This document shows positions 23,231 through 32,677 of a stretch of 64,000 nt of DNA, one piece after another. Source of the stretch: Lysinibacillus boronitolerans JCM 21713 = 10a = NBRC 103108 (GTDB lineage: Bacteria > Bacillota > Bacilli > Bacillales_A > Planococcaceae); contig NZ_JPVR01000070.1 in the NCBI RefSeq assembly GCF_000772935.1, forward strand, positions 1 to 64,000, in the 5' to 3' direction. Each line of letters opens with the position of its first letter. The first letter of the stretch is position 1. A model generated the notes under the pieces. That model was not told the origin of the DNA. It did no database searches and worked only from the letters and a program-made list of their open reading frames with translations. The translations under genes and the position numbers were made by a program.

Positions 23231-23349
23231 TAAGCGCACAACATTTTCCCTTCTAAGAAGGAAGCGATGTGGAGTGCACAACCGTTACATCAAGGCGTCG
23301 AAAAGATTCGTCGACCTAAAATTGACTATTAGTAAAGGAGCACTAAATA

Positions 23350-24489
23350 ATGAAGTCTTTTCGACTCATTCCAGCAATCGTAGCTGCTGCAATGCTAGTC
23401 GGCTGTGTGCCTTCTGATAAGAAGGAGACAGAGCTTACACAGGAAACGCAACAGAAAGAAAAAGCTGAAACAACAATTATCCCAAGCATACAAATTGATG
23501 AATCTTATTATAAGACGCTTATCCCTTATAAAGAGAGTGCAAGTAGAGGTCTAGTGGTATCTAACGTTTATACGAAATATGATATGAAGGAAGTTGAATC
23601 AGGTTTAATGCGTTTATCTCAAAATGAGTTCGACACAGAAAACTACTACTTCCAAGAAGGTCAATATTTAGCTGAAAGTACAGTAAGCTCTTGGCTTGCT
23701 CGTAGTTCACAAACAGAGGATGGATTAAATCCACCGACAACAGATACAATGACACCAGAGGAGCGAGCAACAAAGGCTCCAGTTTATTTATCCCATATTG
23801 TAGAGCAAAACTACTTAACAAAAACGAAGGATAATAAAGTGAAACTAGGTGGGATTTCAATCGGTCTTGCCTTAAATTCTATCTATTATTATCAAAAAGA
23901 ACAGTATGGCGAATATTACGAGGAACCAATTTCAGAGTCTACTCTTATTGAGCAAGGCAAAAAAATGGCTGCTGAAATCGTTTCTCGTTTACGTTCACGT
24001 GATGAGTTAAAGGATGTACCGATTGTGGTCGGTTTGTTTAAGCAACAAGCCCGCAATCAAATTATTCCAGGGACCTATTTTAGTTATGGTGTAGCAAAAT
24101 CTGGACAGAATAACATCGATGAGTGGAAAGGTATAGATGAAAATTACGTCTTATTCCCAACAGATGATTCACAAGATGTATACCGAGACGTCAACAATAA
24201 CTTCAAGAATTTTAAACAAGATGTTGATAAATACTTTTCTAACTACACAAGTGTGATTGGTACTGGTTTTTATCGTAATAAACAAATACAAAATCTTTCG
24301 ATTGAAATTCCGATCCAATTTTTCGGTAAAGCAGAAATAATAGGATTTACACAATATTTGACGGGTATTTTAATCAATCAATTTGATAATATTCATGTGG
24401 AAGTGAGTGTTACTTCAGTGAATGGTCCTGAGGCATTAATCATTAAAAAGCCCAACGACAAAGACCCTTATGTGCATGTTTATGATTAA
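23350..24489 (+). CDS. camS: CamS family lipoprotein (sex pheromone precursor family)
   Basis: 379 residues. The signal peptide ends in the lipobox LVGC (Cys19). The remainder is the CamS domain. In staphylococci and enterococci the processed signal peptide of this family gives a short pheromone active on plasmid-bearing cells. Whether any peptide is released here is unknown. AAAGGAG precedes the ATG. It follows ligA in the same order as B. subtilis yerH, 119 bases after the ligA stop, and ends at a terminator. Confidence 0.92.
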   Translation: MKSFRLIPAIVAAAMLVGCVPSDKKETELTQETQQKEKAETTIIPSIQIDESYYKTLIPYKESASRGLVVSNVYTKYDMKEVESGLMRLSQNEFDTENYYFQEGQYLAESTVSSWLARSSQTEDGLNPPTTDTMTPEERATKAPVYLSHIVEQNYLTKTKDNKVKLGGISIGLALNSIYYYQKEQYGEYYEEPISESTLIEQGKKMAAEIVSRLRSRDELKDVPIVVGLFKQQARNQIIPGTYFSYGVAKSGQNNIDEWKGIDENYVLFPTDDSQDVYRDVNNNFKNFKQDVDKYFSNYTSVIGTGFYRNKQIQNLSIEIPIQFFGKAEIIGFTQYLTGILINQFDNIHVEVSVTSVNGPEALIIKKPNDKDPYVHVYD

Positions 24490-24520
24490 TATAGTCAGCC
24501 TTTGTGCTGGCTATATTTTT
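24488..24520 (+). terminator. Terminator after camS
   Basis: AATATAGTCAGC and GCTGGCTATATT pair around a five-base loop, followed by TTTT. Confidence 0.85.
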
Positions 24521-24581
24521 TATATAGATGGATAGAAATTGAGGAACACTACAGGGTGATAGAGACAACACTTTGTTATAG

Positions 24582-24613
24582 TAGTGAAAGTTTCTATATT
24601 TTTAGTGAAAGTT
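24582..24613 (+). repeat. Two TAGTGAAAGTT direct repeats ahead of gatC
   Basis: TAGTGAAAGTT occurs at 24582-24592 and 24603-24613, exactly 21 bases apart (two helical turns). It lies about 110 bases before gatC. No match to a known operator was recognised. Confidence 0.5.
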
Positions 24614-24722
24614 GTGATTTTTAATATGAAAAATGTTATGATTATTGGCATGGTTAACTTTATTCAACCCTATTGTTATCAATAAAAACAATGAATTGAA
24701 CAAGTATTCGGAGGTGTGAAAA

Positions 24723-25010
24723 ATGGCTAAATTAACAAAAGAAGAAGTAAAGCACGTGGCAAATTTAGCGCGTCTTGCAATTACAGAAGAAGAAGCAGAG
24801 AAATTTGCTGAACAGCTTGGAAAAATTACAGACTTTGCGGAGCAGTTAAATGAACTGGATACAACAAATGTTGAACCAACAACGCACGTTTTACCATTAG
24901 TGAATGTAATGCGTGAAGATGTAGCAGTAAAAGGTTTAGACCGCGAAGTAATGATGTTAAACGTAAAAGAACAAGAAGATGGTCAAGTAAAAGTACCAGC
25001 TATCATGTAA
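24723..25010 (+). CDS. gatC: Glu/Asp-tRNA amidotransferase subunit C
   Basis: 95 residues, the normal GatC length. [27 protein letters not shown] is the family start, and the middle has the [19 protein letters not shown] belt. It stabilises GatA-GatB in the complex that turns misacylated Glu-tRNA(Gln) into Gln-tRNA(Gln). GGAGGTG precedes the ATG. First gene of gatCAB. Confidence 0.97.
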   Translation: MAKLTKEEVKHVANLARLAITEEEAEKFAEQLGKITDFAEQLNELDTTNVEPTTHVLPLVNVMREDVAVKGLDREVMMLNVKEQEDGQVKVPAIM

Positions 25011-25034
25011 TACTAAAACATAGGAGGATTCCTC

Positions 25035-26498
25035 ATGACGTTATTTGAACGTTCAGCTAAGGAGTTACAAGCGGAAATTAAAGCGGGTAACTTATCAATC
25101 GCTGACTTAACGAAAGAAGCATACGAGCGTATTGCAAAGCTTGATGGCGATGTACAAGCATTCCTTGCTTCAAACGAAGAAAAAGCAACTGCCCAAGCTG
25201 CTGAAATGGATAAAGTACCATTTGAAAAGCGTGGACCATTATTCGGTCTACCAATCGGTGTGAAAGACAACATCGTAACAGAAGGCTTAGAAACAACATG
25301 TGCCTCTAAAATTCTGGAAGGCTTTATGCCAATCTATGATGCAACTGTTGTCAACAAGCTACGTGAAGCTGGCATGATTACAGTCGGTAAATTAAACATG
25401 GACGAATTTGCAATGGGTTCTTCAAACGAAAACTCATACTATAAAACAACAAAAAATCCATGGAACTTAAACCACGTACCAGGAGGATCTTCAGGTGCAT
25501 CTGCAGCAGCAGTAGCAGCAGGTGAAGTACCATTCTCTCTTGGTTCAGATACAGGTGGTTCAATTCGTCAACCTGCAGCTTACTGCGGTGTTGTAGGGAT
25601 GAAACCTACATATGGTCGTGTATCTCGTTTTGGTCTAGTTGCATTCGCATCTTCTCTAGATCAAATTGGGCCAATTACACGCAATGTTGAAGATAATGCG
25701 CTATTACTAGAAGCCATTGCTGGATTAGATCCTAATGATTCGACTTCTGCGAATGTTGAGGTGCCAAATTACGCTGCAGCTCTTACTGGTGATGTAAAGG
25801 GCTTACGTATCGCAGTACCAAAGGAATTCCTTGGTGAGGGTGTTGGTGAAGCAGCTCGTCAATCAGTGCTTGCAGCATTAGAGGTATTAAAAGGCTTAGG
25901 CGCTACTGTAGAAGAAGTATCACTTCCTCACTCGAAATATGCACTAGCTGCGTACTATATCCTTTCTTCATCTGAAGCGTCTTCTAACTTATCTCGTTTC
26001 GATGGTATCCGTTATGGTTTCCGTGCAGAAAATGTGACAAATTTAATGGATCTTTATAAAGAAACACGTGCACAAGGCTTTGGTGATGAAGTAAAACGTC
26101 GTATCATGCTAGGTACTTACTCACTAAGTGCAGGTACGTATGATGCGTACTACAAAAAAGCACAACAAGCACGTACACTGATCAAAGCAGACTATGATAA
26201 AGTATTTGAAGACTTTGATGTTATCATTGGACCAACAGCTCCAACACCAGCATTCAAAATTGGTGAAAACGTTGATGACCCAATGACAATGTATGCTAAC
26301 GATATTTTAACAATCCCGATGAACTTAGCAGGTGTACCAGCGATTTCAATTCCTTGTGGCTTTGAAAATGGTCTACCATTAGGTTTACAAATAATTGGTA
26401 AATACTTCGATGAAGCGACTATTTACCGTGTAGCTCATGCTTTTGAACAAGCAACTGAGTTCCATAAAGAAGTTCCTCAAATGTGGGAGGGAAAATAA
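25035..26498 (+). CDS. gatA: Glu/Asp-tRNA amidotransferase subunit A
   Basis: 487 residues, an amidase-signature enzyme. The catalytic Lys is in [10 protein letters not shown] and the Ser-cisSer pair in [14 protein letters not shown] and [15 protein letters not shown]. It releases ammonia from glutamine for GatB. AGGAGG precedes the ATG. GatB follows one base after the stop codon. Confidence 0.98.
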   Translation: MTLFERSAKELQAEIKAGNLSIADLTKEAYERIAKLDGDVQAFLASNEEKATAQAAEMDKVPFEKRGPLFGLPIGVKDNIVTEGLETTCASKILEGFMPIYDATVVNKLREAGMITVGKLNMDEFAMGSSNENSYYKTTKNPWNLNHVPGGSSGASAAAVAAGEVPFSLGSDTGGSIRQPAAYCGVVGMKPTYGRVSRFGLVAFASSLDQIGPITRNVEDNALLLEAIAGLDPNDSTSANVEVPNYAAALTGDVKGLRIAVPKEFLGEGVGEAARQSVLAALEVLKGLGATVEEVSLPHSKYALAAYYILSSSEASSNLSRFDGIRYGFRAENVTNLMDLYKETRAQGFGDEVKRRIMLGTYSLSAGTYDAYYKKAQQARTLIKADYDKVFEDFDVIIGPTAPTPAFKIGENVDDPMTMYANDILTIPMNLAGVPAISIPCGFENGLPLGLQIIGKYFDEATIYRVAHAFEQATEFHKEVPQMWEGK

Positions 26499-26499
26499 C

Positions 26500-27927
26500 A
26501 TGAACTTTGAAACAGTCATTGGTTTAGAAGTACACGTTGAGTTGAAAACAAACTCAAAAATCTTCTCTCCAGCACCAGCTCACTTTGGTGCTGAACCAAA
26601 TACAAATACAACAGTAATTGATTTAGGCTATCCTGGGGTCCTACCAGTCCTAAACAAAAATGTAGTAGATTTCGCTATGCGTGCAGCGCTTGCACTCAAT
26701 ATGGAAATCGAACAAGAGACAAAATTTGACCGTAAAAACTACTTCTATCCAGATAATCCGAAAGCTTATCAAATTTCACAATTCGATAAACCAATTGGTA
26801 AAAATGGTTGGATTGATATTGAAGTAGACGGCTATACAAAACGTATCGGTATCACACGTCTTCATATGGAAGAAGATGCTGGTAAGCTTTCACATGCTGG
26901 TGACCACTCACTAGTTGACTTTAATCGTCAAGGTACACCACTGGTTGAAATCGTTTCTGAACCAGATATTCGTACACCAAACGAAGCATATGCATACCTA
27001 GAAAAATTAAAATCGATTATTCAATATACTGACGTATCTGATTGTAAAATGGAAGAAGGCTCACTACGTTGTGATGCCAACATTTCTATTCGCCCTTATG
27101 GTCAAGAAGAATTTGGTACAAAAACAGAGCTTAAAAACCTGAACTCCTTCAACTATGTTCGTCGTGGTTTAGAGCATGAAGAATTACGTCAAGCAGATGT
27201 ATTGTTATCAGGTGGCGTGATTGAGCAAGAAACACGTCGTTTCGATGAAAAAACAGGTAAAACAATTTTAATGCGTGTTAAAGAGGGAACAGATGATTAC
27301 CGTTACTTCCCAGAGCCTGACTTAGTTCGTCTTTCAATAGATGATGAATGGTTAGAGCGTGTGAAATCTGAAATTCCTGAGCTTCCAGATGCCCGTAAAA
27401 AGCGCTATGTTGAAGAATTAGGCTTAACACCATATGATGCTGGAGTTCTTGTTATCTCTAAAGAGATCTCAGACTTCTTCGAGGCAATGGTAGCAAATGG
27501 CGCAGATGCTAAGCTTTCTGCTAACTGGTTAATGGGTGATGTTTCTGCTTATTTAAACGCAGAGCAAAAAGATCTTAAAGATACAGCATTAACACCAGAA
27601 AACCTTGCTGAAATGGTGAAATTAATCACGGACGGTACAATTTCTTCTAAGATCGGTAAAAAAGTATTTGCTGAATTAGTAGAAAATGGCGGCTCTGCAC
27701 AGGATATTGTGAAAGCAAAAGGCTTAGTTCAAATCTCCGATGAAGGTGCATTACTAGCTATCGTAACAGAAGTTTTAGATAACAATGCCCAATCTATCGA
27801 GGACTTCAAAAATGGTAAAGACCGTGCGATTGGCTTCTTAGTTGGTCAAATTATGAAGGCAACAAAAGGTCAAGCTAACCCACCAATGGTTAATAAATTA
27901 TTACAACAAGAAATTGCCAAACGATAA
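26500..27927 (+). CDS. gatB: Glu/Asp-tRNA amidotransferase subunit B
   Basis: 475 residues from ATG 26500, with GGGAGGG upstream. A longer frame overlapping gatA from 26437 is rejected. [15 protein letters not shown] is the family start, [16 protein letters not shown] lies in the catalytic cradle, and [11 protein letters not shown] marks the kinase-like domain. The C-terminal YqeY-like helical domain binds tRNA. It phosphorylates and amidates the misacylated residue. Confidence 0.98.
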   Translation: MNFETVIGLEVHVELKTNSKIFSPAPAHFGAEPNTNTTVIDLGYPGVLPVLNKNVVDFAMRAALALNMEIEQETKFDRKNYFYPDNPKAYQISQFDKPIGKNGWIDIEVDGYTKRIGITRLHMEEDAGKLSHAGDHSLVDFNRQGTPLVEIVSEPDIRTPNEAYAYLEKLKSIIQYTDVSDCKMEEGSLRCDANISIRPYGQEEFGTKTELKNLNSFNYVRRGLEHEELRQADVLLSGGVIEQETRRFDEKTGKTILMRVKEGTDDYRYFPEPDLVRLSIDDEWLERVKSEIPELPDARKKRYVEELGLTPYDAGVLVISKEISDFFEAMVANGADAKLSANWLMGDVSAYLNAEQKDLKDTALTPENLAEMVKLITDGTISSKIGKKVFAELVENGGSAQDIVKAKGLVQISDEGALLAIVTEVLDNNAQSIEDFKNGKDRAIGFLVGQIMKATKGQANPPMVNKLLQQEIAKR

Positions 27928-27942
27928 TACTCGTTGTAACAT

Positions 27943-27980
27943 AATAGCCGAGAGAGCTTCCTTGCTCCCTCGGCTATTAA
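27943..27980 (+). terminator. Hairpin at the end of gatCAB
   Basis: AATAGCCGAGAGAGC and GCTCCCTCGGCTATT pair with one mismatch. The tail AATTTGC is poor in T, but position and stem strength suggest a terminator. Confidence 0.65.
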
Positions 27981-28085
27981 TTTGCAAAAAATGTAACAAA
28001 TTTGCATTTTACGAAACTTAATAGTTGTTTAAAAAGAGTATTCATAGCAAAATATAGAATAGATAATAATAAGGGGGACGAGCCA

Positions 28086-28649
28086 ATGAAAACAGAACAA
28101 CAGTATTTTAATGAAGCTATATCAATACAACAATATATGGAGAACATGACGACGTTGAAAGAAGAAAGCTTTCGTATTTATGATGGCTTTCAAGTACCAA
28201 CAAACGATGGTTTTATCGAGTTATTAAAGGAAAAGCAACCTAACATTTTAACCATTACAGAAGATTGGTGCGGAGACGCAATGTTAAATAATCCGATTAT
28301 TCGCCGTGTTGCTGAAGCAGCAGGATTAGAAATGCGTACTGTTTTCCGTGATGCTGATACAGAGCTAATTGATCGATATTTAACAAACGGTGGTCGTGCA
28401 ATTCCGATTTATCTCTTACTAGATGATGCTGGTGAAGTGATTGGAAAATGGGGACCACGTGCACCTGAATTACAAGAGTTCGTCGTAACGAAACGAGCAA
28501 GCTTACCAGATAAAGAAGATCCAACATTTGAAGAGGCTCAAAAGGCTCTGTATGCAGAAATTCGTGAGGAAAATATCTCAAATCAAACATATTGGACATA
28601 TGTTTATGAGGACTTTAAGAAGCAAGTAACAGAAGCATTACAAAAATAA
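28086..28649 (+). CDS. Thioredoxin-fold family protein with WCGD motif
   Basis: 187 residues from ATG 28086 after AAGGGGG. A longer frame from 28002 has no site. ILTITEDWCGDAMLNNPIIRRVAE near residue 57 is the thioredoxin-like active-site region, with only one Cys (WCGDAM rather than WCxxC). RAIPIYLLLDDAGEVIGKWGPR contains the cis-Pro of the fold. A two-cysteine redox cycle at this site is not possible, so the role is unclear. It has its own gap on each side. Confidence 0.8.
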   Translation: MKTEQQYFNEAISIQQYMENMTTLKEESFRIYDGFQVPTNDGFIELLKEKQPNILTITEDWCGDAMLNNPIIRRVAEAAGLEMRTVFRDADTELIDRYLTNGGRAIPIYLLLDDAGEVIGKWGPRAPELQEFVVTKRASLPDKEDPTFEEAQKALYAEIREENISNQTYWTYVYEDFKKQVTEALQK

Positions 28650-28721
28650 CAAGAGCATTGCAACATTTCAACGTATAAATCGTTGAATGAAGTAGAATCT
28701 TATGAAGCAGGAAGGTATGTT

Positions 28722-29636
28722 ATGAAACGAGCAAGAATCATTTATAATCCTACATCTGGACGCGAAGTGTTTAAGAAACATCTACCAGAGGTGTTGGAAA
28801 AACTAGAGGTAGCAGGCTATGAGACATCCTGTCATGCAACAACATGTGAAGGCGATGCAACGCTTGCAGCAAAAAATGCGGTAGAACGCGGTTTTGATAT
28901 CATCATCGCAGTGGGTGGAGATGGCACATTAAATGAAGTTGTTTCAGGTGTAAGTCCATTTGAAAACCGTCCGAAAGTTGGTCTAATTCCGATGGGCACT
29001 ACAAATGATTTTGCCCGTGCCGTGCATATCCCTCGAAATATTGAAGAGGCAGTAGACATTATTATTCAAGGGGATACATTACCAGTCGATGTTGGACTCT
29101 TAAATGGCGAACGCTATTTCATCAACATTGCTGCTGGCGGACGTATTACAGAACTAACTTATGAAGTACCAAGCAAAATGAAAACAATGCTTGGTCAGTT
29201 AGCCTATTATGTAAAGGCAGTTGAGATGATTCCATCCATCAAAGCCTCACATATGCGCATTGAATATGATGGGGAAGTATTTGATGGCGACGCTATGATG
29301 TTCCTATGTGGGTTAACGAATTCAGTAGGCGGCTTTGAAAAACTAGCTCCTGATGCAAGTATTAATGACGGCTACTTTACTTTAATAGTGCTAAAAAAAG
29401 TTAGTCTTCCTGAATTTATTCAACTAGCTGCCATGGCATTAAGAGGCGAGCATTTAAATGATGATCGTGTCATCTACAAAAAAGCTAGCGTTGTTAAAGT
29501 TACTACAGAAAATGAGGTCCACCTTAACCTCGATGGCGAATATGGCGGAGATGCCCCCGCTACATTTGAAAACCTAAAGCGTCACATCGAAATCTTTGTC
29601 CCACTAGCAGATATTCGAGAAGAAGACCGTATTTAA
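28722..29636 (+). CDS. dagK: Diacylglycerol kinase DagK
   Basis: 304 residues. The start MKRARIIYNPTSGRE, with GGAAGG upstream of ATG 28722, matches Bacillus DagK. The nucleotide-binding GGDGTLNEVVSG motif is near residue 68. It phosphorylates diacylglycerol released during lipoteichoic acid synthesis and returns it to phosphatidate. A terminator follows eight bases after the stop. Confidence 0.95.
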   Translation: MKRARIIYNPTSGREVFKKHLPEVLEKLEVAGYETSCHATTCEGDATLAAKNAVERGFDIIIAVGGDGTLNEVVSGVSPFENRPKVGLIPMGTTNDFARAVHIPRNIEEAVDIIIQGDTLPVDVGLLNGERYFINIAAGGRITELTYEVPSKMKTMLGQLAYYVKAVEMIPSIKASHMRIEYDGEVFDGDAMMFLCGLTNSVGGFEKLAPDASINDGYFTLIVLKKVSLPEFIQLAAMALRGEHLNDDRVIYKKASVVKVTTENEVHLNLDGEYGGDAPATFENLKRHIEIFVPLADIREEDRI

Positions 29637-29644
29637 TGAACCCG

Positions 29645-29684
29645 AAAAGCTCATCCAATTTTATTGAGGATGAGCTTTATTTTG
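29645..29684 (+). terminator. Terminator after dagK
   Basis: AAAGCTCATCC and GGATGAGCTTT form a perfect 11-base stem, followed by ATTTTG. Confidence 0.85.
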
Positions 29685-29868
29685 TATTTTTGGTTGATTG
29701 CTTGAAGTGCTCTCAAAGGTAAAGTTACCTCTCCAAATCCTCTTAACAAAAATTCCATCACTAGAATAAAACTGACTAAATCCCATAAACTAAGCACTAG
29801 AAGCAAGATTGTGAATGAAATTAGAAAAATGTTTGGCAAATGTGCGTATATTACTTGAACAAAATTTG

Positions 29869-29917
29869 AAACCTTAATAATAGACTGAAATTTCGGTCCG
29901 TTATTAAGGTTTTTTTC
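29869..29917 (+). terminator. Strong orphan terminator or attenuator upstream of the cyd operon
   Basis: AACCTTAATAA (29870-29880) pairs with TTATTAAGGTT (29901-29911), closed by the inner complementary segment ACTGAAATTTCGGT, and followed by TTTTTT. No plus-strand gene precedes it after the dagK terminator. It ends about 50 bases before the small ORF that leads the cyd genes, so it may be a leader attenuator or the end of a small RNA. Confidence 0.7.
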
Positions 29918-29968
29918 GTTGGAATAGTGGAAAATGGGGGTATGGATAAGGGAAAGGAAGTGTTGCCT

Positions 29969-30064
29969 TTGTATAAGTCACAAGAAAAGAAGCTTATATG
30001 GCTAAGCTTTGGTGTTGCAATCATTATGCTACTTTCTATTCTTGGAAGAATATTTGGAAGTTAA
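29969..30064 (+). CDS. Putative 31-residue single-helix membrane protein ahead of cydA
   Basis: From TTG 29969 with AAAGGAAG eight bases upstream: a charged start YKSQEKK followed by one hydrophobic helix LIWLSFGVAIIMLLSIL and GRIFGS. The stop lies 14 bases before the cydA ATG, whose ribosome binding site starts right after this stop. An in-frame ATG at 29942 would give 40 residues but has a poorly placed site. Small single-helix subunits (CydX, CydS) accompany bd oxidases, so an accessory role is plausible, but I do not recognise the sequence. Confidence 0.55.
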   Translation: MYKSQEKKLIWLSFGVAIIMLLSILGRIFGS

Positions 30065-30078
30065 GGGGGGCAAATGAG

Positions 30079-31425
30079 ATGATTAATGAATCAGCGGTCT
30101 ATTGGAGCCGAGCATTAACGGAGTTAACATTATCGTTCCATATTATTTATGCAACTATTGGTGTGGGCGTTCCGTTAATGATTATGATTGCTCAATGGAC
30201 TGGGTATAAAAAGAATGATGAGCATTATATTTTAATGGCAAGACGTTGGGCCCGTGGTTTCGTCATTACTGTAGCAGTCGGCGTGGTAACTGGAACCGCA
30301 ATTGGCTTACAACTTTCATTATTGTGGCCTAACTTTATGCAACTTGCTGGTCAAACAATTGCGTTACCACTTTTTATGGAAACGTTTGCATTTTTCTTTG
30401 AAGCCATATTCTTGGGCATCTATTTATATACTTGGGACCGCTTTGATAGTCAGAAAAAGCATATGCTATTGTTAATCCCTGTAGCTGTCGGAGCGTCGAT
30501 GTCAGCGGTCTTTATTACCATCGTTAATGCTTTTATGAACGCACCAAGAGGATTTGATATTGTAGATGGAGAACTTGTTAATATTCAACCTTTTCTTGCA
30601 ATGTTTAACCCAGCCATGCCAACAAAGGTTGCACATGTACTTGTGACAGCGTACATGACATCGGCATTTGTCCTAGCAGCTATTGCAGGATTTAGAATGT
30701 TAAAGGGCTCGAAACATGTATACCATAAAAAGTCACTACTTTTATTAATGAAAATTGGCTTGATTTTCTCCATTGCAGCCGCTGTAATAGGAGATTTTTC
30801 AGGAAAATACTTAGCTGAATATCAACCCGAAAAACTAGCCGCTGCAGAATGGCATTTTGAAACAGAAGGTAAGGCTTCCCTTGTATTATTTGGTGTCTTA
30901 GATGGAGAAGAAGTTAAATATGCTATTAAAATTCCGTATGCTTTAAGCATTCTTGCACATTTTAATCCTAATGCAGAGGTAACCGGCTTAGATCAATTTG
31001 AGGAAGAGGATTTACCGCCACTCTATATTCACTATCTCTTTGATATCATGGTTTCCATTGGTATGTTTATGGTGCTAGTTTCATTACTTTATGTTGTAGG
31101 GAAAGCACGGGGCTGGCAGTTTATTCATTCACGTTGGTATAGATGGATTATCGTAGCGGGAGGACCACTTTCAATAATTGCGATTGAAGCAGGTTGGTGG
31201 CTTGCCGAGGTTGGACGTCAACCATGGATACTTTATGGACTAATGCGTACGCCTGAGGGAGCTACGACGAGCGACCATGTGGATTTAATGCTGCTTTTAT
31301 TCGCAGGCGTCTATGCAGTATTAGCAGTGGGAAGTATTGTCGTATTGGTAAGAATGTTTAAAAAGAACCCAATCGAACGCGAGATTGAAGATCGCCACTC
31401 TGAAAAAGGCGGTGACATCCTATGA
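30079..31425 (+). CDS. cydA: Cytochrome bd-type quinol oxidase subunit I (CydA/YthA-like)
   Basis: 448 residues from ATG 30079 after AAGGGGGG. The frame from 29998 lacks a site. The family start SRALTELTLSFHIIYATIGVGVPLM contains the haem-ligand His. GQTIALPLFMETFAFFFEAIFLGIYLY holds the conserved Glu residues of the haem b595/d region. The quinol-loop region is short, as in the cyanide-insensitive bd oxidases of Geobacillus and B. subtilis YthA. Nine or so membrane helices are expected. It reduces oxygen with menaquinol. Its stop overlaps cydB by four bases. Confidence 0.93.
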   Translation: MINESAVYWSRALTELTLSFHIIYATIGVGVPLMIMIAQWTGYKKNDEHYILMARRWARGFVITVAVGVVTGTAIGLQLSLLWPNFMQLAGQTIALPLFMETFAFFFEAIFLGIYLYTWDRFDSQKKHMLLLIPVAVGASMSAVFITIVNAFMNAPRGFDIVDGELVNIQPFLAMFNPAMPTKVAHVLVTAYMTSAFVLAAIAGFRMLKGSKHVYHKKSLLLLMKIGLIFSIAAAVIGDFSGKYLAEYQPEKLAAAEWHFETEGKASLVLFGVLDGEEVKYAIKIPYALSILAHFNPNAEVTGLDQFEEEDLPPLYIHYLFDIMVSIGMFMVLVSLLYVVGKARGWQFIHSRWYRWIIVAGGPLSIIAIEAGWWLAEVGRQPWILYGLMRTPEGATTSDHVDLMLLLFAGVYAVLAVGSIVVLVRMFKKNPIEREIEDRHSEKGGDIL

Positions 31426-32447
31426 CATTAGAGATTTTAGGTATTTCAGTATTATGGATATTCCTATTTGGCTATGTCATCGTCGCATCAATCGATTTTG
31501 GTGCTGGCTTCTTTAATGCATACAGCCTACTTATTGGAAAAAATCATATTTTAACAAATATTATTAAACGTTATTTATCGCCTGTTTGGGAAGTTACTAA
31601 TGTCTTTTTAGTATTCTTCTTTGTAGGAATCGTAGGATTTTTCCCACAAACTGCTTTTTATTACGGAACGATTTTACTTGTGCCAGTCAGTATTTCACTT
31701 GTACTCTTGGCAATTCGTGGCTCCTACTATGCCTTTGAATCGTATGGTACACGGGGACATATCGGATATACGCTGACATATGGTGTGGCAGGTTTATTAA
31801 TTCCCGCTTCCTTGTCTGTGGTCTTTGCTATTGCTGGTGGAGGCTATGTTGATTTAATTGATGGGCAACCTGTGCTGAACTACTGGACTTTATACACAAG
31901 TCCATTTGCTTGGAGCATTGTGGTGCTAAGTATCGCTGCTGTATTGTATATTTCAGCCGTATTTTTAACATGGTACGCGCATAAAGCAAATGATAGCGAA
32001 GCAACGAAACTGATGAGAAAATATGCACTTGTGTGGGCAGCACCGCTTATGATTAGTGCTCTGGGCATTATGTATGAAATGAAATCCATCAACCCAGAGA
32101 GCTACAGTCATATGGTGAATTTATGGTGGATGTTTGCGATTTCAGCTGTCTTATTTATTGTCACAGTCGTACTCATTGCCATGCGGAAAAAGTACGGACT
32201 TGCAGTTGGGCTCCTAATTGCTCAATTTGCCGTAGCCTTCTTTGCTTATGGAATTGCTCAATATCCATACCTACTGTATCCGTACTTAACCATTTACGAT
32301 AGCTTTACAAGCACACAAATGGCGATCGCATTAGTTATCGCATTTATTTTAGGACTGTGTCTTCTTCTACCTTCACTTTATTTATTGATGAAACTATTCT
32401 TATTCAATAAAAAATATGTGACAGGAAAAGAAGACAATCACGCATAG
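31422..32447 (+). CDS. cydB: Cytochrome bd-type quinol oxidase subunit II (CydB/YthB-like)
   Basis: 341 residues, highly hydrophobic, about nine helices. The start LEILGISVLWIFLFGYVIVASIDFGAGFFNAY is characteristic of CydB. It overlaps cydA by ATGA, so translation is coupled. It pairs with subunit I in the oxidase, and a CydS-like gene follows. Confidence 0.93.
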   Translation: MTLEILGISVLWIFLFGYVIVASIDFGAGFFNAYSLLIGKNHILTNIIKRYLSPVWEVTNVFLVFFFVGIVGFFPQTAFYYGTILLVPVSISLVLLAIRGSYYAFESYGTRGHIGYTLTYGVAGLLIPASLSVVFAIAGGGYVDLIDGQPVLNYWTLYTSPFAWSIVVLSIAAVLYISAVFLTWYAHKANDSEATKLMRKYALVWAAPLMISALGIMYEMKSINPESYSHMVNLWWMFAISAVLFIVTVVLIAMRKKYGLAVGLLIAQFAVAFFAYGIAQYPYLLYPYLTIYDSFTSTQMAIALVIAFILGLCLLLPSLYLLMKLFLFNKKYVTGKEDNHA

Positions 32448-32460
32448 GAGGAAAGCACGT

Positions 32461-32583
32461 ATGCAAAGTTTTTTAATTTTTTATGCACCTTTTATTGTCG
32501 TCATTCTTGGTATCTTGTGTGCATTTTGGTGGGCACCAAGAGATTATCATATTACAAAAGAGCAGGAAAAGAGTCGCGAATAG
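32461..32583 (+). CDS. cydS: CydS-like small subunit of the bd oxidase
   Basis: 40 residues. MQSFLIFYAPFIVVILG then a single membrane helix ending in CAFWWAPRDYHIT closely resembles CydS, the small third subunit seen in the Geobacillus bd oxidase. AGGAGG precedes the ATG, which is 13 bases after cydB. The stop codon lies in the loop of the operon terminator. The charged tail KEQEKSRE is longer than I recall for CydS of Geobacillus. Confidence 0.85.
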   Translation: MQSFLIFYAPFIVVILGILCAFWWAPRDYHITKEQEKSRE

Positions 32584-32597
32584 CGACTCTTTTTTCA
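32570..32597 (+). terminator. Terminator of the cyd operon
   Basis: AAGAGTCGC and GCGACTCTT pair around GAATA, followed by TTTTT. The cydS stop codon is inside the loop. Confidence 0.88.
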
Positions 32598-32677
32598 AGT
32601 TAATTAGCAGAGACACGTAACAGCCAAGTCTTGTTCTTTTTTCATTTGCCAACACATGCTACAATAAGGAGATTGAA

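Larger units (their letters stand above)
29637..29968. other. Gap between dagK and the cyd unit
   Basis: The gap holds the dagK terminator, then about 185 bases without a convincing gene, then a second strong terminator-like hairpin at 29869-29917. On the minus strand the frame through 29651-29839 encodes a hydrophobic chain (FLISFTILLLVLSLW) but has no ATG and no ribosome binding site and runs through the dagK terminator. I regard it as chance or a decayed remnant. Confidence 0.5.

Noticed and set aside
24612-24642. TTGTGA and TATGAT as the gatC promoter
   Set aside because: The 19-base spacer is too long for confidence, although the true promoter is probably near.
29651-29839. Minus-strand hydrophobic open frame between dagK and the cyd unit
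   Set aside because: TTG start with no ribosome binding site, and its 3' part is the dagK terminator. Kept only as a possible remnant in the gap note.
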